Counted from the first letter of the stretch, positions 17,180 to 26,726 are shown. The stretch: 45,596 bases of DNA from Enterococcus hulanensis (GCF_005405485.1 NZ_BJED01000028.1:1-45596), one strand, 5' to 3'. Made by a program: numbers and translations. The notes: generated by a model from the sequence alone, not told the origin.

Positions 17180-17653
17180 TTAAAGCTGCACTTCAATGTC
17201 CTTAGCAATATCTTCTGGCTTCGTTTGCGATGCATAGCGTTTTACCACGTTTCCTTCACGGTCGACGAGAAATTTTGTAAAATTCCATTTGATTGCTTTG
17301 TTAAGTAAACCACCTTGCGCACTCTTCAAGTAGCTGTATAACGGATCTTCGTTTTCTCCGTTCACATCAATTTTAGCAAATGTTTGGAAGGTTGTATGAT
17401 ATTTCAACTGACAAAATCCCGCCACCTCCACATCGGTCCCTGGTGCTTGATTTCCAAATTGGTTGCAAGGAAAATCCAGAATTTCGAATCCGTTGCCTTT
17501 ATATTGGTCGTATAAATTTTGTAATCCTTCATATTGTGGTGTGAAGCCACAACCAGTTGCGGTATTGACAATCAAAAGAACTTTTCCTTGATAATCTGAT
17601 AAAGACTTTTCGTTTCCATCTGTTTGTTTCACTTCAAAATCGTAGACTGACAT
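17180..17653 (-). CDS. Glutathione peroxidase family thiol peroxidase
   Basis: A 157-residue peroxidase that reduces hydroperoxides using thiols; in bacteria of this group the reductant may be glutathione or thioredoxin. The catalytic Cys is C35 in NTATGCGFTPQ, the family's FPCNQFGNQ motif provides Gln and a second Cys, and KWNFTKFLV supplies the Trp/Asn. The start at 17653 is chosen because AAGGAG lies 8 bases upstream; a GTG three codons earlier falls inside that site. It is separated from the upstream PBP gene by a terminator and so is probably transcribed alone. Confidence 0.93.
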   Translation of the reverse strand: MSVYDFEVKQTDGNEKSLSDYQGKVLLIVNTATGCGFTPQYEGLQNLYDQYKGNGFEILDFPCNQFGNQAPGTDVEVAGFCQLKYHTTFQTFAKIDVNGENEDPLYSYLKSAQGGLLNKAIKWNFTKFLVDREGNVVKRYASQTKPEDIAKDIEVQL

Positions 17654-17703
17654 ACTTAGCACTCCTTTTTGTATAAATTATTCAAGTTAAAATTTCAGCA
17701 AAA

Positions 17704-17732
17704 AAAGCTAAGGAGCATCGCTCCTCAGCTTT
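17704..17732 (-). terminator. Terminator after the PBP gene
   Basis: AGCTAAGGAGC (17706-17716) pairs with GCTCCTCAGCT (17720-17730) around three bases, with a T run on the minus strand. It begins directly at the PBP stop codon. Confidence 0.88.
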
Positions 17733-19848
17733 ATTGTACGCCATATGTGTCGGCAAATGCATTTATTATGTCTTTTGCAATGGCTTTGTTCGTATCGTCA
17801 TGTTCTTCATCCAAGTTTGGCAGCATCACACTAATGGCAATTTGAGGATTGTCATAAGGTGCGTAAGCCACGATATTACTATTGATGGTGTTTGTACCAT
17901 CCTTTGCTACCGTTTCGGCCGTACCTGTTTTGGCAGCCGGATCTAGTTTAGCAGAAGCTAAATCTTTAGCAGTAGTATATGGATCTGAGCCATGGACCGC
18001 TTGGTAGAAACCTTGCTTAATGATTCCCATCTGTTCAGCTGTAATATTGACTTGATCTAGCTTCTTGCCAGTGATTTCTTTTTGCAGAGCTCCTAAGCCG
18101 CCGCTGTCATTATTGCCATAGATTCCCTTTACAACATGAGGAGCAATTCTTGTACCGCCATTGGCAACAGTTGAGGCATATTGTGCCAACTGCATCGGTG
18201 TATACGTATCGTACTGTCCAAATGACAAGTCAAGCAGATTACCGCCACCAGGTGCATTATCTGTCCCAAATTGGTCATTGACTAAACCGGGAGATTCATT
18301 CGGTAAATCAATCTGCGTTTTTACCCCCATACCATATTCAGCGAAAGCATTCCGCAACTTATCGTACATTTCTTTGGAAGATGCACTTTCAGGTAAAGTC
18401 ATATTCTGCTGGTATTCAACCCCCAGCATCCGCAAGACGATCTGCATCATATAAGCATTGGAAGACCATTCAAGAGCTTTTACTGTATTTAGAGGAATTT
18501 GATTCCCTAAAGCTTTATTATAGATTGATCCTTTTAGTGCTGTACCGGATAATTTAATCGGCTGATCAATCAACGTATCATTTCCTGTTATTGCACCAGT
18601 TTGATAGCCCGCTGTAACTGTCCCTGCTTTAACTACCGAACCTGGTTCAAAAGCACTAGTGATCGTTCCTAAAGTATTTTCTTCTATTTCTTTACTATTA
18701 GCATCATGAGTGAAACCAGTCATCGCTAAAACTTCACCGGTATTTGGATTCATCGCGACAGCATAGGCACCTGGTGAATATCTCGCAACACCGCTATCGA
18801 CTAATCCCTGATAATGCTTTTTCAGAATATCTTCGACCTTTTTCTGGAAGTCTGAGTTGATTGTTAGGACAATATTTGACCCTTTTTCACCTTTTTTGAC
18901 TTCTTCCTGCTTCTCGATATTCCCATTCTGATTCAAAGTAACTTTGTACTCGCCTTTTTTCCCTTGAAGCTGTTCTTCATATTGCTTCTCTAAATAGCTC
19001 TTACCAACACGATCATTGCGGGCATAGCCTTTTTTCAACAGAGCATCTGCTTCTTCAGCGGGCAGGCCCTCTTTTTCAGTAGTGATCGTTCCTAAAATAC
19101 TTTTCAATGAGCCTTCAAGTGCATCATTATATGAGCGATCCCAGTCAAGACCTGTCGATACACCAGGCAAGTCTGAAGCACGTTCGGCAACCACCGCTAA
19201 TTCTTCATCTGTCACACCTTCATTTTTTATAAAGACGGTACTAAGTGATGAAGCAGCATTCATTCGTTTAAAGATCGTTGCAATTTTCAACTGTTCATCA
19301 TTGAGTTGAATTTCGCTGTCTTTGACTTTATCGACTAATTTTTGATATTCATTCGTAGTATCAAGATTCTTTTCTTTGAAAGATAGCCGTTCTTCGGCTT
19401 CCTTCAGATGGTCCTCATCGGCTAACCAATAATCCTTTTTATCACGCGTACTCAAATTATCATCTGCCGGCACATCAATTAAATTATTTAATTCAATCGC
19501 CAGTTTAAGAATGTCCTTAGCTTCCATCTGATTTCCGCGAGTAAAGGTAATCGCACGATTTGCTGTATTTTTGACCAATGCTGTTCCGTTGGCATCATAT
19601 ATCTCCCCACGAGGCGCATTTTCCTTTACAGTGATAGTTGTTGAAGCCTTCATTTCGGCTTTCATCTTGTCACCTTCAACGATCTGCAAGTAGCCTAATC
19701 GTGAAACTAGGATTACAAACAAGCCAAAAATGACAAAAAACAGAAAGTTCAACCTAAAAGGGATATGGCTTTTATTTTGATTACGTCCGCCTTCGTCCGC
19801 AAGCTTCAATTTTTCGAAAAATTTCTTAAATGGATTCGTTATTTTCAT
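17731..19848 (-). CDS. pbpA: Class B penicillin-binding protein 2 (transpeptidase)
   Basis: A 705-residue peptidoglycan transpeptidase. It has a short cytoplasmic N-terminus, one membrane helix (about 34-53), a PBP dimerisation domain and a C-terminal transpeptidase domain. Catalytic motifs are S404-V-V-K407, S462-S-N464 and K640-T-G642. No MecA-type N-terminal domain is seen, so this is not the low-affinity PBP5 but the PBP2/PbpA type thought to work in wall elongation. The region also carries pbpA near rpmG and the folate cyclo-ligase gene in Bacillus, which supports the name. Upstream there is a 404-base gap and downstream a terminator. Confidence 0.9.
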   Translation of the reverse strand: MKITNPFKKFFEKLKLADEGGRNQNKSHIPFRLNFLFFVIFGLFVILVSRLGYLQIVEGDKMKAEMKASTTITVKENAPRGEIYDANGTALVKNTANRAITFTRGNQMEAKDILKLAIELNNLIDVPADDNLSTRDKKDYWLADEDHLKEAEERLSFKEKNLDTTNEYQKLVDKVKDSEIQLNDEQLKIATIFKRMNAASSLSTVFIKNEGVTDEELAVVAERASDLPGVSTGLDWDRSYNDALEGSLKSILGTITTEKEGLPAEEADALLKKGYARNDRVGKSYLEKQYEEQLQGKKGEYKVTLNQNGNIEKQEEVKKGEKGSNIVLTINSDFQKKVEDILKKHYQGLVDSGVARYSPGAYAVAMNPNTGEVLAMTGFTHDANSKEIEENTLGTITSAFEPGSVVKAGTVTAGYQTGAITGNDTLIDQPIKLSGTALKGSIYNKALGNQIPLNTVKALEWSSNAYMMQIVLRMLGVEYQQNMTLPESASSKEMYDKLRNAFAEYGMGVKTQIDLPNESPGLVNDQFGTDNAPGGGNLLDLSFGQYDTYTPMQLAQYASTVANGGTRIAPHVVKGIYGNNDSGGLGALQKEITGKKLDQVNITAEQMGIIKQGFYQAVHGSDPYTTAKDLASAKLDPAAKTGTAETVAKDGTNTINSNIVAYAPYDNPQIAISVMLPNLDEEHDDTNKAIAKDIINAFADTYGVQ

Positions 19849-20090
19849 TCATCTGTTCCTTCCACTTTGACAGTTACTTGTCTTATTGTAGCCGAAAAAG
19901 GATTTTTTCAAAAGGATTAATCGTAGTTCCTTTACGATAGTTTAAAAACTTTAAGTTCTTTTACGTTTAAACAACCAAAGTGTTTCACACAAACAATTAT
20001 TTTTTTATCGCATATCCATTCGTTTGCATAATAGCTGGATTTCATACAAGCTCAAAACTCATATTCCGTGAAACATTCTTTTTCGATTTT

Positions 20091-20159
20091 ATTTGTGGAA
20101 AACTCCTGCAATTTAAACAGCGGCTATTACGCATTTTCTTTAAAAAGTTTTCCACAAAT
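20091..20159. repeat. Inverted repeat with DnaA-box-like arms
   Basis: ATTTGTGGAAAACT (20091-20104) and AGTTTTCCACAAAT (20146-20159) are perfect reverse complements 41 bases apart. Each arm contains TTTTCCACA, one base from the DnaA box TTATCCACA. The spacing is too wide for a simple terminator and no T run follows. Confidence 0.7.
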
Positions 20160-20216
20160 GAATTGGAATTTCTCGTACGCTGCTTAATTCTACTAATTGT
20201 TTAAAATTGATTTGAG

Positions 20217-20250
20217 CACAAAAAAAACGGTGAGCGAACTCACCGTTTTA
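20217..20250 (-). terminator. Terminator after thrS
   Basis: AAAACGGTGAG (20226-20236) and CTCACCGTTTT (20240-20250) are perfect complementary arms around three bases, and on the minus strand a T run follows (20219-20229). Confidence 0.85.
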
Positions 20251-20252
20251 GC

Positions 20253-22190
20253 TTAATTACGACTTAGGTTGTCAATATCATCTTTGATTGCTTCAACAAA
20301 CATATTCAAATCTTGTACTTCTTGTTCTTCGCTACCATAGCGGCGAACATTAACAGAAGCATCATTCACTTCCTTGTCCCCGATTACTAATAGGTAAGGA
20401 ATTTTTTGTGTTTGTGCTTGGCGAATCTTGTAGCCAAGTTTTTCATTGCGGTCATCAACCTCAACACGCACACCTTCACGAACCAAACGATCTTTCACTT
20501 CATATGCATAGTCACCATGATGTTCTGGTGATACCGGCAAGATCGCTACTTGCTCTGGAGCTAACCAAGTTGGGAAAGCACCTTTATATTGTTCAATCAA
20601 GTAAGCAGTAAAGCGTTCCATTGTTGAAACGACACTACGGTGAACAACAACTGGACGATGTTCCTTACCATCTTCGCCGATATAAGTTAGATCAAAACGT
20701 TCAGGCAATAAGAAATCGAATTGAATAGTAGAAAGTGTTTCTTCTGTTCCTAGTGCTGTGGATACTTGAACATCCAGCTTAGGACCATAGAAAGCAGCTT
20801 CGCCGTCAGCTTCAAAATAATCAAAGCCGGATTCATCCATTACTTCCTTCAACAGACCTTGAGATGTTTCCCACATTTCATCGTCGTCAAAATATTTTTC
20901 AGTATTTTCAGGGTCGCGATAGCTTAAACGGAAGCGATAATCTTCGAAACCAAAATCTTTATATACTTCTAAGATCAAATCTAACGTACGGCGGAATTCT
21001 TCCTTGATTTGGTCTGGGCGAACAAAGATATGCGCATCATTCATTGTCATTTCACGAACACGCTGCAATCCTGATAGTGCACCAGATTTTTCATAACGAT
21101 GATCCATGCCAAGTTCAGCTAAACGAATTGGCAATTCACGATATGAGTGAATATGGTTTTTGTAGATCATCATGTGATGCGGGCAGTTCATTGGACGCAG
21201 CACCAATGATTCTTCGCCATCACCCATATCCATGATTGGGAACATATCTTCTTTATAATGATCCCAGTGACCAGATGTTTTATACAAACCAGTATCAGCT
21301 AAAACTGGAGTGTAAACATGTTCATAGCCCATTGAGATTTCTTTGTCAACGATGTAACGTTCAATGATCCGACGAATTGTTGCACCTTTTGGCAACCAGA
21401 ATGGCAAACCTGAGCCTACTTCTTGAGAGATCATAAACAAATCTAATTCTTTTCCAAGTTTACGATGATCCCGTTCTTTGGCTTCTTCACGCATCTTCAA
21501 GAAATGATCTAAGTCTGCTTGGTTGAAGAAAGCCGTTCCGTAAATCCGTTGCATCATCTTGTTATCAGAATTTCCACGCCAGTAAGCACCTGCAACAGAT
21601 AACAATTTGAAGATTTTAATTTTTCCTGTTGATGGTACATGCGGGCCGCGACATAAGTCAGTGAATTCCCCTTGTGTATAAGCAGTGATGACTTCATCTT
21701 CAGGAAGATCAGTGATTAATTCTACTTTATAAGGATCGTAGCTAAAGAAATCCAATGCTTCTTGACGACTCATCACTTTACGTTCGATTGGCAAGTTTTC
21801 TTTAATGATCTTTTTCATTTCTTTTTCGATCGCTGGAAAATCTTCTTCGCTGATTTGGCTTTCGCCATTGTCAGTATCGTAATAGAACCCTGAATCAATC
21901 GCTGGTCCTACACCAAAATGCATATTTGGAAACAGGCGGCGGATTGCTTGCGCCATTAAATGAGCGCTGGAATGACGAACAAGCGGTAAAGCTTCTTCAT
22001 CTTTTTCAGTCACGATTTTTAATTCCGCATCTTCTTCGATTGCACGATTTAAATCTTCTAACTCGCCGTTTACTACGACAGCTAATGCTTTTTTGGCTAA
22101 TGAACTAGAGATACTTTTTGCGATCTCTAAACCAGTAATACCATTATCAAACTCTTTTGTTGATCCATCTGGAAATGAAATTTTTACCAT
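20253..22190 (-). CDS. thrS: Threonyl-tRNA synthetase
   Basis: A 645-residue class II synthetase that charges tRNA-Thr. Residues 1-63 are the TGS domain, followed by the second additional (editing) domain with [10 protein letters not shown] near residue 73, the catalytic core with the zinc-binding [12 protein letters not shown] near residue 337, and the anticodon-binding domain at the end (about 540-640). It has full family length. Expression is controlled by a T-box leader immediately upstream with a Thr specifier codon, and it ends in its own terminator, so it is a one-gene unit. Confidence 0.97.
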   Translation of the reverse strand: MVKISFPDGSTKEFDNGITGLEIAKSISSSLAKKALAVVVNGELEDLNRAIEEDAELKIVTEKDEEALPLVRHSSAHLMAQAIRRLFPNMHFGVGPAIDSGFYYDTDNGESQISEEDFPAIEKEMKKIIKENLPIERKVMSRQEALDFFSYDPYKVELITDLPEDEVITAYTQGEFTDLCRGPHVPSTGKIKIFKLLSVAGAYWRGNSDNKMMQRIYGTAFFNQADLDHFLKMREEAKERDHRKLGKELDLFMISQEVGSGLPFWLPKGATIRRIIERYIVDKEISMGYEHVYTPVLADTGLYKTSGHWDHYKEDMFPIMDMGDGEESLVLRPMNCPHHMMIYKNHIHSYRELPIRLAELGMDHRYEKSGALSGLQRVREMTMNDAHIFVRPDQIKEEFRRTLDLILEVYKDFGFEDYRFRLSYRDPENTEKYFDDDEMWETSQGLLKEVMDESGFDYFEADGEAAFYGPKLDVQVSTALGTEETLSTIQFDFLLPERFDLTYIGEDGKEHRPVVVHRSVVSTMERFTAYLIEQYKGAFPTWLAPEQVAILPVSPEHHGDYAYEVKDRLVREGVRVEVDDRNEKLGYKIRQAQTQKIPYLLVIGDKEVNDASVNVRRYGSEEQEVQDLNMFVEAIKDDIDNLSRN

Positions 22191-22223
22191 CCTGTACTTC
22201 CCCCTTAATTAGTTTTGATTGAT

Positions 22224-22460
22224 AAAAAAAATCCTAGTACCGATAATCGGTACTAGGACGAATAAACGTGGTTCCACCTAATCTTTGAGCAGAATTTCTG
22301 CCTCTCACAAGCGATAACGGCGCTGCCCGCCTCTGCATTTATGCAGAAGTCTCTGAAAGTGGTCATCCCTTGTGCTTGTCTGGAAAAGTTTCAGCCGTGC
22401 TTTTCCTCTCTGATAAACAGCTTTCAAGTTCAGGTGTCTTTCTTCATCAATCAATTACAA
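22224..22460 (-). promoter_or_regulatory. T-box riboswitch (tRNA-Thr) of thrS
   Basis: On the minus strand the leader has a stem I closed by GAAAG/CTTTC, with the codon ACC (22361-22363) followed by A just before the closing strand, the usual place of the specifier. The conserved T-box AGGTGGAACCACG lies at 22267-22279. It is followed by a strong terminator (arms 22232-22244 and 22246-22258, then eight T). Uncharged tRNA-Thr should pair with the specifier and T-box and favour the antiterminator, so thrS is made when threonine charging falls. Confidence 0.93.
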
Positions 22461-22464
22461 GGTA

Positions 22465-22494
22465 ATTATAAACACTTATTGATTTGAAATGCAA
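22465..22494 (-). promoter_or_regulatory. thrS promoter
   Basis: TTGCAT (22489-22494) is followed after 18 bases by TATAAT (22465-22470) on the minus strand. The predicted start lies a few bases upstream of the T-box leader. Confidence 0.7.
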
Positions 22495-22509
22495 GTATAA
22501 GATGAACTA

Positions 22510-22686
22510 TTATTTCCACTTGCCGCCTTGTGCGTATTTTCCTTTTTGCATTTCATTGATGATGACGTGGATATTTTCTTTAGGGGCACCTGCTGTTCTT
22601 GATATTGCTTCGGTTACCTCTTCCACCATCTTAGTTAATTGTTCCTCTGTTCTTCCTTCGACTAACTCAATGTGAACAAATGGCAT
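22510..22686 (-). CDS. 4-oxalocrotonate tautomerase-family enzyme
   Basis: A 58-residue protein starting [17 protein letters not shown] and ending QGGKWK. After removal of Met, Pro-1 would be the catalytic base, as in all 4-oxalocrotonate tautomerases; the family's EQ, VTEAI and NIHVIINE features are present. The natural substrate is unknown; small tautomerases of this kind in lactic acid bacteria are mostly uncharacterised. GGAG precedes the ATG by 9 bases. It lies upstream of the thrS promoter and in the same direction, without an obvious terminator between. Confidence 0.92.
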   Translation of the reverse strand: MPFVHIELVEGRTEEQLTKMVEEVTEAISRTAGAPKENIHVIINEMQKGKYAQGGKWK

Positions 22687-23014
22687 AATGAATCGCTCCT
22701 TTGACTTTTATATTCTTTCGTTTCATATTTTATCATAATTAGGAATAAAATGAGTCTTCTACCTACATCTCTATTTTTTTCAAAACTTTAAATGATATTA
22801 ACTGATATCCGACATAGCTGTCGGTAATTATCAAACGAGCCAATTGCTTTTATTTCCTTTAAACCTATAAACATTTCTCCATTAATTTAAAATGTCTCAT
22901 CAAAAATTTTCGATTTCAAGTACTAACCTTTACAAAAACATTTTCCTGAGTCAAATCGTTATTGATAGCCCTTTCTCCATGGTAAAGTATAGGCATAAGA
23001 ATGGGGGAAATAAT
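22687..23014. other. 328-base divergent intergenic region
   Basis: Holds the divergent promoters of the tautomerase and the first VOC gene. The one clear structure is the palindrome CCGACA-TAGC-TGTCGG at 22809-22824. The -10-like TATAGG near 22988 and an upstream TTATTG could serve the VOC gene. Open frame upstream of 23015 lacks a ribosome site and is judged non-coding. Confidence 0.5.
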
Positions 23015-23425
23015 ATGGATATCTATTTGCACTTTAAAGATCAGGCAACAGAAGCAATCACTTATTACGAAAAAGTATTCAAAACAGAACCCGCGAAAAT
23101 TATGACCTTTGGCGATATGCCCCACGACGATGAGCACCCTGTTGATGAAAATATGAAGGATCTAGTAATGAACTCGAATCTGAAAATCAATGATACCAAT
23201 GTCATGATTTCTGACAGTCCTGAAGGCATGGCTCCTCCGTTAATCATCGGAAATAATGTCGCTTTAGTTTTCAATGCAACTAGTGTTGAAGAAGCCACAG
23301 AAATATTTCAACTATTAGCAGAAAAGGGGGTTGTTTTATTACCCCTTGAACAAACCTTTTGGGCAGAATTATACGGAATGGTCAAAGACCGATATGGGGT
23401 AGTTTGGCACATTAATCTCTATTAA
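23015..23425 (+). CDS. VOC-superfamily (PhnB-like) protein
   Basis: A 136-residue single VOC/glyoxalase-fold protein opening MDIYLHFKDQATEAITYYEKVF. It has the PhnB-like pattern: DQATEAITYYEKVF helix, IMISDSPEG strand and a terminal YGMVKDRYGVVWHINL. The start at 23015 has a GGGGGA site and fits the fold; the open frame reaches 41 codons further, which looks non-coding. The family includes bleomycin-resistance and PhnB-type proteins, but PhnB-like members mostly have unknown substrates. It is 19 bases upstream of a two-domain relative. Confidence 0.88.
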   Translation: MDIYLHFKDQATEAITYYEKVFKTEPAKIMTFGDMPHDDEHPVDENMKDLVMNSNLKINDTNVMISDSPEGMAPPLIIGNNVALVFNATSVEEATEIFQLLAEKGVVLLPLEQTFWAELYGMVKDRYGVVWHINLY

Positions 23426-23444
23426 TAAGAAAGGATGATCTTAC

Positions 23445-24311
23445 ATGGAACAGCAATTTGGCTGCTGTCTTTGGTTTGATGGTCATTTGACTGAAGCGGC
23501 TGACTTTTATTTAAAAACATTTGAAGACAGTAAAAAAATAGATGAGACTCATTATATTACGGATGAACACGGAAAAATCGGCGACTTGTTAACCATCGCT
23601 TTAGAATTAGCTGGATGCGAGTTTCTTTTATTGAATGGCGGATCAGATTTCAAACCGACACCTGCGATTTCCTATGTCGTCAACTGCGAAAATGAAAAAC
23701 AGTTGAATGACGTCTGGAGTCGGTTGAATCAGGATGGAGAAACTTTGATGCCCTTAACTACTTATCCTGAGCTTGGAAAATTTGGTTGGACGAATGATCG
23801 CTATGGCTTTTCTTGGCAAGTTCGCTTAGGCGACAGCTTGCAAACAATAGTTCCATGTATCATGTTCGCTAACGAAAACTACGGTCTGGCTCAAGCGGCA
23901 ATTGACGAGTGGATTGCCGCTTTCGGTGGAAAACAGACCTTTGTGATCAAAGGAAAGGAAGATCGTCTGCGTGCCTCCGGCTTTCAACTTCGCGGACAGG
24001 AGTTGATTATCATGGATAGTCCAGAAAAACACGATTTTGATTTTTCTATGGGAAATTCCTTTTACTTTTATTTTAAGGATCAGGCAGATATCGATCATGC
24101 TTGGGAGGCAATTACTCGTGACGGCAAAGAATGGCCTTGCGGCTGGATGGAGGATCGCTATGGCGTCTATTGGCAAACAGTTAATCAAAAATTGCTGGAC
24201 TGGACCAATGACCCAGACTTAGAAAAGGCTCAGCGTGCAACGCAAGAAATGTATAAAATGAAAAAAATCGATCTCGCTCAGATTCAACGAGCACACGACG
24301 GATTAAACTAA
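23445..24311 (+). CDS. Two-domain VOC-superfamily (PhnB-like) protein
   Basis: A 288-residue protein made of two tandem PhnB-like halves: residues 1-128 (ends NDRYGFSWQV) and about 131-266 (ends EDRYGVYWQTV), then a short helical tail. Both halves keep the Asp-Arg-Tyr-Gly-x-x-Trp end motif, also seen in the preceding gene, so all three domains share an origin. VOC enzymes usually work with a metal bound between two such domains, so this protein could act as a single-chain version of a dimer. Substrate unknown. AAAGGATG precedes the ATG. Confidence 0.88.
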   Translation: MEQQFGCCLWFDGHLTEAADFYLKTFEDSKKIDETHYITDEHGKIGDLLTIALELAGCEFLLLNGGSDFKPTPAISYVVNCENEKQLNDVWSRLNQDGETLMPLTTYPELGKFGWTNDRYGFSWQVRLGDSLQTIVPCIMFANENYGLAQAAIDEWIAAFGGKQTFVIKGKEDRLRASGFQLRGQELIIMDSPEKHDFDFSMGNSFYFYFKDQADIDHAWEAITRDGKEWPCGWMEDRYGVYWQTVNQKLLDWTNDPDLEKAQRATQEMYKMKKIDLAQIQRAHDGLN

Positions 24312-24359
24312 TTTCAGTAAAAGGAGATGGGACTGCCTGTCTCCTTTTTTTGCTGAAAT
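24311..24359 (+). terminator. Terminator after the VOC genes
   Basis: AAAGGAGA (24320-24327) pairs with TCTCCTTT (24340-24347), followed by T. An outer pair, ATTTCAG (24311-24317) and CTGAAAT (24353-24359), extends the structure. Confidence 0.85.
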
Positions 24360-24443
24360 CAGCCTTTTGCTTCTCCTCACTCTTATGTGATATACTATTA
24401 TGCTGTTATAAACAGTTGACGGAAAAACAAAGGAGGATGCTCA

Positions 24444-26726
24444 ATGAATGCGAGAGAGTATGAACAAGAGCACGTCCAACAGACAAGCGCTTTGATCCAA
24501 CAAGAAATTGCATTTTTAGACAACCAAAAGAAAGCAACAAAATCAAAATTTGATAACGATATGCGGGAAAATGCCGGGCAAAGAGTTCAAGGCGGTTCCT
24601 TTGAAGCATTGGCGGAAACAATGGCGGAAACACGCCAACACGAAGCCGAACTGCTTTTACGCTATCAAACATTTGCCTCACAGGAAAAGCGGCAAAAAGT
24701 GTTGAAATTAATGGGTGCCAATCCTTATTTTGCGCGAATTGATTTCAAAGAAGATCAAGAAGCAGAAACACTTTATCTAGGTATCGCCTCTTTGCGTGAC
24801 ACTCAAGAGGAAACAGTCGTCATTGATTGGCGCGCTCCAATCGCTAATCTTTATTACGAAGGAACTTTAGGTCAAACACAATATGAGGCTCATGATGCGA
24901 TTATTCCTATTGAACTCTTATTAAAACGTCAATTTAAAATTCGCGAAGGTCAAATCTTATCGATGGTTGATACCTCAGAGGCAATTAATGATGATTTTCT
25001 ATTGGAAATTTTAGACGAGGCTTCTTCTAACCATATGAAGAATATCGTTGCGACGATTCAACATTCACAAAATGAAATTATTCGTGATACAAATAGTAAA
25101 GTTTTAGTCGTGGAAGGAATTGCCGGCAGCGGAAAAACTTCCGCTTTACTTCAACGGGTCGCTTACCTGCTTTATCATAATCGGAAATGGCTGGATAATG
25201 AGCAAGTCTTACTATTCTCACCTAACCACATTTTTTCGGATTATATTTCAACTGTCTTACCTTCACTTGGCGAAAGCGGCATACCAACTGAAACATTCAA
25301 GACTTTCTTAAGTGCCCTATTGCCTACTTATCAGATTCACACAGAAGAAAGCCACGAAGAGGTCTTTCTTTCAGGGCAAGATGACCGCGTATTACGCGCA
25401 AAGAGCAGTAACGCAATCGTGCAAGAATTGTACAAATATGTCGAACGGATCACAGACCTTGGTCCATTGTTCCGCGACCTCAAGTTGAACCAAGATGTTT
25501 TGATCTCGAAAAAACAAATTCGCAATTGGTATCAAGAAGCCAATCCTGAATTACCAATGTATCAGCGGATGCAGTTATTACAGACGAAGCTCTTGAAAAA
25601 GTTGGGCGGCTTAGAAAAAGATGAAATGAAAAAGGATTGGGCTAAAAAAGCCGCAGATGAATTAGTTGAAGCGGTATTTGCGAATAATCCCGATATGGAA
25701 GATTCCGAAAAAGCAGAACGTCGTTTACGGCGGCAAATGGCGCAAAAAGTCGTCCGTAAAAAAATGCGGCCGATCCGCAGACAAATCAATCGTTTTGCTT
25801 TCATTAATTACGCAAAACAATACCTGCACTTTTTACAAAATGTGCCAAACCAGTTATTGGTCCACTATCAATTAACAGAAGAGCATTGGAAAACGATGCT
25901 TGAGGAATTGCGCAATGATTTCAAACGGAAGGATATCAGTTTAGAAGATGGGACTTTGATGTTTCTTTTAATGAAATCCATCCATCCGTTAGACGTGAAG
26001 CAAAAAGCTCGGTTCATTTTTATTGATGAGATGCAAGATTTCTCGCCAGCGCAAGTCGCTTTATTACAAAACCTATATCCTAAAGCTACTTATACTTTAT
26101 GCGGCGACTTGAACCAGAAAGTTTTCGGCAACGAAAGTATGGTTCATTCTTTAGAAGAGATTTTCCCAGATCAAACCTTGACTCACTTTGAATTAACGAC
26201 CAGCTATCGTTCGACCGAAGAAATCACTAACTTTGCAAATCAATTCTTAACTCAGGAAAACCGCGTCGAATTGACTGCGCGTGTTGGTGATCTGCCAAAG
26301 GTTTATTATGCAAATGATTCTCGGCAAATGATCGATGGTTTGATTCATCAGATTGAAGAAACTTCAGAGCTGGCCAAATACTGGCGAACAGCAATCATCG
26401 CAAAAACTGTTGAAGACTGCCAGGCGCTCTATGAACAATTGACACCTGAACAAAAAGATCAAGTCCAATTGCTGACGGATGAAGAAGACTTTATGAAAAA
26501 AAGTCTGATCATCATTCCTACTTATTTAGCAAAAGGCTTGGAGTTCGATCGCGTGTTCGCTTGGAATGTTTCACCTGAAAATTATCATACTGAACAGGAT
26601 AAACTAATTCTCTACACCGTTTGCACCCGTGCAATGCATGAATTGAATCTTTTAGTCATTGGTGAAAGAAGTCCTTTACTAGAAATGGTGCCAGAAAATC
26701 TATATGTTCAAGAATCATTAAACTAG
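24444..26726 (+). CDS. helD: HelD-like UvrD-family helicase/RNA polymerase-recycling ATPase
   Basis: A 760-residue SF1 ATPase. The N-terminal 80 residues form a long coiled coil, the arm that in Bacillus HelD enters RNA polymerase. Walker A is GIAGSGKT (225-232), Walker B is IFIDEMQDFS near residue 523, and later motifs include TTSYRST and YLAKGLEFDRVFAW near 685. HelD proteins free stalled RNA polymerase from DNA or act with it under stress; that this one does so is inferred from family. TATACT at about 24391 may be its -10 box and AAAGGAGG precedes the ATG. Single-gene unit. Confidence 0.9.
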   Translation: MNAREYEQEHVQQTSALIQQEIAFLDNQKKATKSKFDNDMRENAGQRVQGGSFEALAETMAETRQHEAELLLRYQTFASQEKRQKVLKLMGANPYFARIDFKEDQEAETLYLGIASLRDTQEETVVIDWRAPIANLYYEGTLGQTQYEAHDAIIPIELLLKRQFKIREGQILSMVDTSEAINDDFLLEILDEASSNHMKNIVATIQHSQNEIIRDTNSKVLVVEGIAGSGKTSALLQRVAYLLYHNRKWLDNEQVLLFSPNHIFSDYISTVLPSLGESGIPTETFKTFLSALLPTYQIHTEESHEEVFLSGQDDRVLRAKSSNAIVQELYKYVERITDLGPLFRDLKLNQDVLISKKQIRNWYQEANPELPMYQRMQLLQTKLLKKLGGLEKDEMKKDWAKKAADELVEAVFANNPDMEDSEKAERRLRRQMAQKVVRKKMRPIRRQINRFAFINYAKQYLHFLQNVPNQLLVHYQLTEEHWKTMLEELRNDFKRKDISLEDGTLMFLLMKSIHPLDVKQKARFIFIDEMQDFSPAQVALLQNLYPKATYTLCGDLNQKVFGNESMVHSLEEIFPDQTLTHFELTTSYRSTEEITNFANQFLTQENRVELTARVGDLPKVYYANDSRQMIDGLIHQIEETSELAKYWRTAIIAKTVEDCQALYEQLTPEQKDQVQLLTDEEDFMKKSLIIIPTYLAKGLEFDRVFAWNVSPENYHTEQDKLILYTVCTRAMHELNLLVIGERSPLLEMVPENLYVQESLN

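Larger units (their letters stand above)
19849..20252. other. 404-base region without a gene, with an inverted repeat
   Basis: AT-rich region upstream of the PBP gene and downstream of thrS. It must hold the PBP promoter, though no clear SigA boxes stand out. Its main structure is a perfect 14-base inverted repeat (20091-20104 and 20146-20159). An open frame of 74 codons on the plus strand here has no ribosome site and a composition unlike a protein. The thrS terminator occupies its right end. Confidence 0.6.

Noticed and set aside
18161-18454. 97-codon open frame antisense to the PBP gene
   Set aside because: It lies fully opposite conserved transpeptidase sequence and has no family features; a shadow frame.
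17731-19848. Low-affinity PBP5 (beta-lactam resistance type)
   Set aside because: There is no MecA-type N-terminal domain and motifs fit the PBP2/PbpA elongation type instead.
19980-20204. 74-codon open frame on the plus strand in the PBP upstream gap
   Set aside because: No ribosome site, composition dominated by Phe, Leu and Ile from AT-rich DNA, and it contains the inverted repeat.
22892-23014. N-terminal extension of the first VOC protein
   Set aside because: The fold starts at the internal Met with a strong ribosome site; the extension has no similarity to the family and includes the likely promoter.
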